This document shows positions 59,586 through 64,000 of a stretch of DNA of 64,000 nt, one piece after another (positions within the stretch are counted from its first letter, which is position 1; every line of letters starts with the position of its first letter). The DNA is from Trichoderma breve (Eukaryota; Ascomycota; Sordariomycetes; Hypocreales; Hypocreaceae): positions 1,922,001 to 1,986,000 of the forward strand of contig NC_079235.1 of the NCBI RefSeq assembly GCF_028502605.1. Reading direction: 5' to 3'. The notes under the pieces are model-generated. The model was given only the letters and a program-made list of their open reading frames with translations, was not told the origin of the DNA and did not search any database. The position numbers and the translations under genes were made by a program.

Positions 59586-60280
59586 ATGGGCTCTCTCGTT
59601 TCAACAATGGGTTCCAAATCCTCAAAGAGCTCAAAGGCCACCAACCCCGAGGGCGAGCCGCGGTACTGGTTCCGCGACAACTTCTTCCTCACAAACGACA
59701 AGAAATATCTCGAGCCCCAGGCCGTCAACGCCGTCTTTGAATCAGACCTCATGTGGTGGAACGATCCCCTGCCGGAGCAACAGATGCGCAAGATGCTGTC
59801 CAATTGCATGACGATGAGCATATACCACGTACCCGAGTCGGAGAAACAGATGCAGAGTTCGTCGCCCCTCATTCACTTGGATATTTCACCCACCACTCTC
59901 CCGTAGAATGCTCAAGCTAACGTGAAACGTAAATAGACAATGGAGCTCCGCGGAGACCATACGGCTCCAACGTCAAACTGGTCGGCCTCGCCCGTGTCGT
60001 AACCGACTACGTCACATTCGCCTACCTCACCGACGTCTTCATCATCGAGGAGTTCCAGCGACGCGGCCTCGCCAGCTGGATGATGCAGGGCCTCAAGGAA
60101 ATCGTCGACGAGTGGCCCAACCTGCGCGGCCTCGTCCTCATGACGCACGACCAATCCGCCGCGAAGATGTACCAGCGCGAGCTGAAGGCCCTCGACTGGG
60201 ACCAAGGCCCTTCCGCTGGCTTGGTGCTGTTGGAGATGCCCGGCGGGGGGGTCAAGGATATCCCAGAGGATCACAAATGA
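59586..60280 (+). CDS. GNAT-family N-acetyltransferase with myristoylation-type N terminus
   Basis: Exons 59586-59856 and 59937-60280 (intron 80 nt; donor GTTCGT, branch CTAAC, acceptor AATAG) give 204 aa. The GNAT acetyl-CoA loop is IIEEFQRRGLASWMM (126-140; Q/RxxGxA), followed by a helix and LRGLVLMTHDQSAAKMYQRELK, the usual motif B region. Fungal single-domain GNATs of this kind have unknown substrates. The first ATG (59586) encodes MGSLVS and a second in-frame ATG (59607) encodes MGSKSSKSSK. Both fit the N-myristoylation rule (Gly2, Ser at position 6), which suggests a membrane-associated enzyme. It is convergent with Trm7, 197 bp apart. Confidence 0.88.
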
Positions 60281-60477
60281 GACTTGGCGCTGCTTACTTT
60301 TTGTCTTGTCTTGATTTGCCTTCCTTTTTTTTTTTCTTTATTATCGCATGTTTTCAGCATTGCATAGTCTCGTTTGACGCTCATCGACGAGGCACGGTTA
60401 GCTTTTTGCATCTTGGGTTTCTTGGATATTATTGATGTTTTTCTTTTTTTTCTCTTTTATACCTACCATTTATGTCT

Positions 60478-61779
60478 CTACCTGGTAGTTTTAGATATGG
60501 CAGCCCGCATCTCGAGAGCTCTCTTGTAAGGCGGAGCAATAGGAGGCTGCACGGGGTCCAGCGAGACATAGTCTTCAGGCAGCTGGTAGGAAGCGTCGGA
60601 GTCAAAAGCTGATAGATCGCCACAAGCGATAAAAGGTGCAATCCATCTTGACCCATTGACCTTATCGTTGCCCTCCGTCTCGTCGTAAACCTCCACCTCT
60701 GTGATTCCGCCCTCGTGTGATGTTGTTGGCGCTGATTTGATGCTGTAGTCCCATGTCCCCTTGCTTGACTGCATGGTTGCTTCAGCGACAATGGGTAGCT
60801 GCATATCCCGCTCCTTGACCAACCTATCTAGTCGTTGTCCTACCCCGAGGGGCTCCTCCAGGCTTGCATGGAAACCCGCTGGCGGTCGGAAATTCAGGCA
60901 CACGATGAATGCCTCAACACTGCTCGCTCTACTACTCCTGGGTTTCGCCACAATGACCTTTTCGAAGAATATCTTGAGCTGTGCGTATAGAATGTCCACG
61001 TTTCTACCCCGGAAGATCTTGGCGACGAACTTGCCGCCCGGCTTCAGAACGCAAAGCGCAAGATTAAGCGCCGCGAAGAGGAGCTGTGATTGCACGTATA
61101 TGTCGAGGTCGTGCAGGCCCGTGACGTCGGGGGCGCCATCACTGAGAACGAGGTCGACGGGGTGCTGGGCCTGTGTTCCCGCTGCTGTTGCGGAATCGTA
61201 GGATGGGTCGAGGGCAGAGAGGAGGAGAGGAACGGTTGCGGGATGCGTAATGTCTGCTCTAAGAGTTGTGATGCCCGCGAGGGGAGATATAGGCTGAAGA
61301 TCGATAGACACGATCTTGACGTCTGGGTTGGCTGCTGCTATCGTCGCCTCGGCTCTGGTTTGCGCGGCGGACAAGCTCGTCTCTTTTTCTATAGCCGCCT
61401 TCTGTTCGGGAGTGAAGGCCTCGGGGAAGACGCCGAGCATCTGCTGGCGGACCTTGGCGTCGCGATCTTGCCATGCCGAGCGGCCAAACTTCTCGCCCTT
61501 GATGAGCACGCGCGAAAGGACTTGGGACCAGGAGCCCGGGGCGGCGCAAAGATCGACGACGCGGGAGACGTTTGAGAAGAGGTCAAATTCTGTAATAGTA
61601 GACTTGATTCAGCGTCAAGGCCTATGCAATTGGGCATCTCGCACTCCTAAAGATGGAGGGACCGGAGGGGCAGTACCTTCGTCAAGCTGGAGAAGCTTGA
61701 ATGCACTTCTTGCGCGCCATCCCTGCTCTTTGGCGAGCCGGTAGTAGGCGTCACGTTTGTCTTTGGAGGATTTGCCCAT
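60478..61779 (-). CDS. trm7: tRNA ribose 2'-O-methyltransferase Trm7 (FtsJ family)
   Basis: Methylates the 2'-OH of nucleotides 32 and 34 in the anticodon loop of tRNAs such as tRNA-Phe, with partner proteins Trm732 and Trm734 (not in this window). Exons 61779-61677 and 61589-60478 (intron 87 nt) give 404 aa; the join makes LLQLDE-EFDLFSN. The conserved N terminus is [20 protein letters not shown]. The K-D-K-E catalytic set is visible: Lys28 in RSAFKLLQL, Asp in [11 protein letters not shown], Lys in GGKFVAKIF, Glu in [12 protein letters not shown] motif I is [12 protein letters not shown]. It is longer than yeast Trm7 (310 aa) owing to an insert after SWSQVLS ([14 protein letters not shown]...) and a C-terminal extension, which I believe is common in filamentous fungi. 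Confidence 0.95.
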
Positions 61780-62269
61780 TATAAATAGATGTAGTATTCC
61801 CCCCTTTCTCCTCGCAGCTGAGGAGAATGCGGGATGCTGTTGGAGGATTTCTATGCAGGCGAGATATTGGATGTGCAACTTTTTTTCTGCCCCGCGATGT
61901 CACTTTTTGGTGGCTCTGCTGCAGTGCATGTACCTTTGTGGCATGGTGGGGGTGGATCTCATCTTGACATGTGAGCCTTGGATTATGTCCCCTGCATCAA
62001 GAGAAGAAAATTTCATCAACATCCTCATAAAAGGAAATAAATTTACTCAACTATCAGCTGGATACTTGAAGAAGATTGGATATTATATATGTACTATTTT
62101 CAACATTCTATCTAGTGCTGAAGCGACGAAGCAATGCTCAATGCACGCTCTATCTTCTCTACACTCTAAACAAGGTGATCGATCAACTTATAAAGCTGGT
62201 ATTAATTGCAGAATTCTTGCGTCTGTTTTGACGTATTACCCCCAAACACTAAAGAAGCCACTTCATCTT
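61780..62269. other. Intergenic: Trm7 promoter and Mon2 3' region
   Basis: Both neighbours read left. No gene seen. Confidence 0.6.
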
Positions 62270-64000
62270 CTAAACAACCCCAAACTCGCCCCCAATAACA
62301 TCTAAAGCCTCCCTCAGAAGAGACAGGACCTTTTCATCGCCCTGCACCCTCAGGGCCTTCACAATCAAGGGGTACAACCTCAGCAAGTGCTTTCTGACAT
62401 CGCTTTGTGCCTTTTCAAGAGGAGGTATCGCCTCGCTCTGGCTCTGCAAACCAACCAGCTTTTGCAACGTCCAGAGCAATTCCTTCCTCTGGCTCAGTGG
62501 CTGCGGCATTTTACCTCGAAGCGGCTGATCAGATACATAAGCGCGAAGGGTCAACGCGCAGCGCAGAATTAGAAATGGGGCTGCGGTACACGCTATGCGG
62601 GTTCTTGAAGCAGAATGATCCTCCATGGCCTTGGCAGCAGATGGCTTATGGGCAGCGGGCTCGTCTGTTGAAATGAGCAAGAAGAGCTCTTCAAACACGA
62701 CGTAGGCCATCTTTGTACGCTGCGTCGGTGGGACGGAAGTTGTCAGTCCGGCTCGTGGCTGGTACAACTTTGGCAGGCCGGCTCCTCCGTCTTGAATGAT
62801 GACCTTGTCCGTCGATGGAGGTTCGTGAATGATTGATGTCTTGAATAGACTTCTAGTATATGCGCTTCGAGTCTCCTCCTTCACCTTTTCTGACCCCATT
62901 GACGGGATGACCAGTTCTACCAACTTGTGGAACCATGCAATATCTGCCGCTTCATCTTCTGCAACGCTTGTGCCAGGTGGTGGATTGTCGCAATCTGCGC
63001 TTAGAATACCATCCGCAATCTCGGCAATAAGCTGCCAAATGCCTTGAATGGTATCTGTGGGTATGTCTAGATCATCAAGCTTTGACAGAGTCGCTTCGGC
63101 GATTGTCAAGACTGTCGATGTCGCCAGCTTCCAGGGCTGGACTGTCCTTGTAGTAATAGGGAACTGATATTTGAGAGCAATAGGTCTGAGGAGAGCAGAT
63201 AGAGCTGCGCTGACTGCTCCGCTTGTGTATATATCAGTGTCGGTCGAGTGGCTCACCACGAGGCCCTCCAGCATTTGCATACTGGTTTTCGACATTGCAA
63301 CGTAAGTCCTTTTTGACGGAGGCTGAGCTTCATAATATTGGTCATATGCCAAAGTTACAAACTCGGAAACCTGCTTGATCAATGCCGATGGAACGCCACT
63401 AATGTCAGTTCGAATCATTTTCACAGCATCCAATACCTGTGCCTGAAGCTGCGTCAGATTGTCAATATCTGTAGCATAACTTCCCACAGAAGCTTCCTCA
63501 ACGGTATGGCGCAATAAGCCAAGGATACGCTGGACTCTCTCTACCGTTATATCAGACTTGATCAGCCTGTACACCTCACGAAGAGCGGCCACGTAGGCGG
63601 TTAGACAGTTTTGGTTGTCCTGAGCTTTCCCACTGGGAGATTTTGTGATTGGGATACCTCGGGACCACAAGTCCCAGGCGAACCTGACAGTTGTCTCGTT
63701 GAAGACAGGCTTCTCTTCGCTTCCTGACTGAGAAAGCACATGACTTAATGCTTTGAAAGTTGCGGTATTGATATCAAGAACCTTAAAATCAAGTAATGTA
63801 GCCAGATGCTCAAGCAGCTTATTCCAGAGCTCGTTGAAAGATGAGTGTGCTGTAAGTACTTCAAGGTTGTTTCCGAGCAAAGTTGATATGCCATTCAGCA
63901 CAACGACTGCAGTATCGTGCCACTCTACCCGATCGGTTTCGTCTACTTCTTCATCCTGGGTGGTCTTTAACTCTCCTTCAAGTGAAGCCAATAGCTTGAA
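62270..64000 (-). CDS. mon2: Mon2 homologue, C-terminal part (runs off right edge)
   Basis: Large Golgi/endosome scaffold related to Sec7 Arf-GEFs (without the Sec7 domain), acting with Dop1 and Neo1 in trafficking. The minus strand is open from the edge for 576 codons to TAG at 62270. It is all-helical HEAT-like sequence beginning WHDTAVVVLNGISTLL. The end, SQRKELLWTLQKLVGL...LRLYPLIVKALRV..DEKVLSLLREALDVIGGEFGV, is what I recognise as the Mon2 C-terminal domain. The N-terminal two thirds lie beyond the window, so start and exon structure are unknown. Identification is from the C-terminal pattern. Confidence 0.75.
   Translation of the reverse strand, partial: FKLLASLEGELKTTQDEEVDETDRVEWHDTAVVVLNGISTLLGNNLEVLTAHSSFNELWNKLLEHLATLLDFKVLDINTATFKALSHVLSQSGSEEKPVFNETTVRFAWDLWSRGIPITKSPSGKAQDNQNCLTAYVAALREVYRLIKSDITVERVQRILGLLRHTVEEASVGSYATDIDNLTQLQAQVLDAVKMIRTDISGVPSALIKQVSEFVTLAYDQYYEAQPPSKRTYVAMSKTSMQMLEGLVVSHSTDTDIYTSGAVSAALSALLRPIALKYQFPITTRTVQPWKLATSTVLTIAEATLSKLDDLDIPTDTIQGIWQLIAEIADGILSADCDNPPPGTSVAEDEAADIAWFHKLVELVIPSMGSEKVKEETRSAYTRSLFKTSIIHEPPSTDKVIIQDGGAGLPKLYQPRAGLTTSVPPTQRTKMAYVVFEELFLLISTDEPAAHKPSAAKAMEDHSASRTRIACTAAPFLILRCALTLRAYVSDQPLRGKMPQPLSQRKELLWTLQKLVGLQSQSEAIPPLEKAQSDVRKHLLRLYPLIVKALRVQGDEKVLSLLREALDVIGGEFGVV

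Overview
The window is nuclear DNA from a filamentous ascomycete, probably a Sordariomycete and plausibly of the order Hypocreales. The support is: short introns (51 to 143 nt, with one exception) with GT..AG ends and CTRAC-type branch sites, pyrimidine-rich leaders, and protein families typical of Pezizomycotina (Mdm1 with PXA/RGS/PX domains, an OPT transporter, a CPC1/GCN4-type bZIP, Ser/Thr-rich GPI cell-wall proteins). The species cannot be named from the sequence. Family assignments rest on motifs I recognised by eye; no database search was run. Layout, left: the window opens with the first codons of a bZIP-like transcription factor (minus strand, running off the left edge). Then come about 27 kb in which I find no convincing protein gene, only low-complexity tracts, short repeats and possible non-coding transcripts. 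This desert ends at a Ure2-type glutathione S-transferase whose single intron is unusually long (889 nt). A further 4.6 kb gap follows. Layout, centre (33.8-49.7 kb): a dense housekeeping block: Caf40/Rcd1 of the CCR4-NOT complex, Mdm1, tRNA m7G methyltransferase Trm8, a small two-span membrane protein, homoserine dehydrogenase Hom6, an intron-bearing tRNA-Ala(UGC), a CCDC174-like coiled-coil protein and the general amino-acid control bZIP CPC1. The CPC1 upstream region has a consensus GCN4-type site and several uORFs. Layout, right (49.7-64 kb): a possible small orphan gene, then an OPT oligopeptide transporter flanked by degenerate minisatellites in inverted orientation. These are followed by a GPI-anchored wall protein, a GNAT acetyltransferase with myristoylation-type N termini, the 2'-O-methyltransferase Trm7, and the C-terminal part of Mon2, which runs off the right edge. 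Functional links: Trm8, Trm7, Hom6, tRNA-Ala and CPC1 all serve translation or amino-acid supply. Homoserine dehydrogenase belongs to a pathway controlled by Gcn4-type regulators in other fungi, but shared regulation here is only an inference. I did not find a clearly new multi-gene system. The most unusual features are the gene desert, the inverted-repeat-flanked transporter, and the CPC1 5' region, whose long coding exon has no usable AUG near its start.
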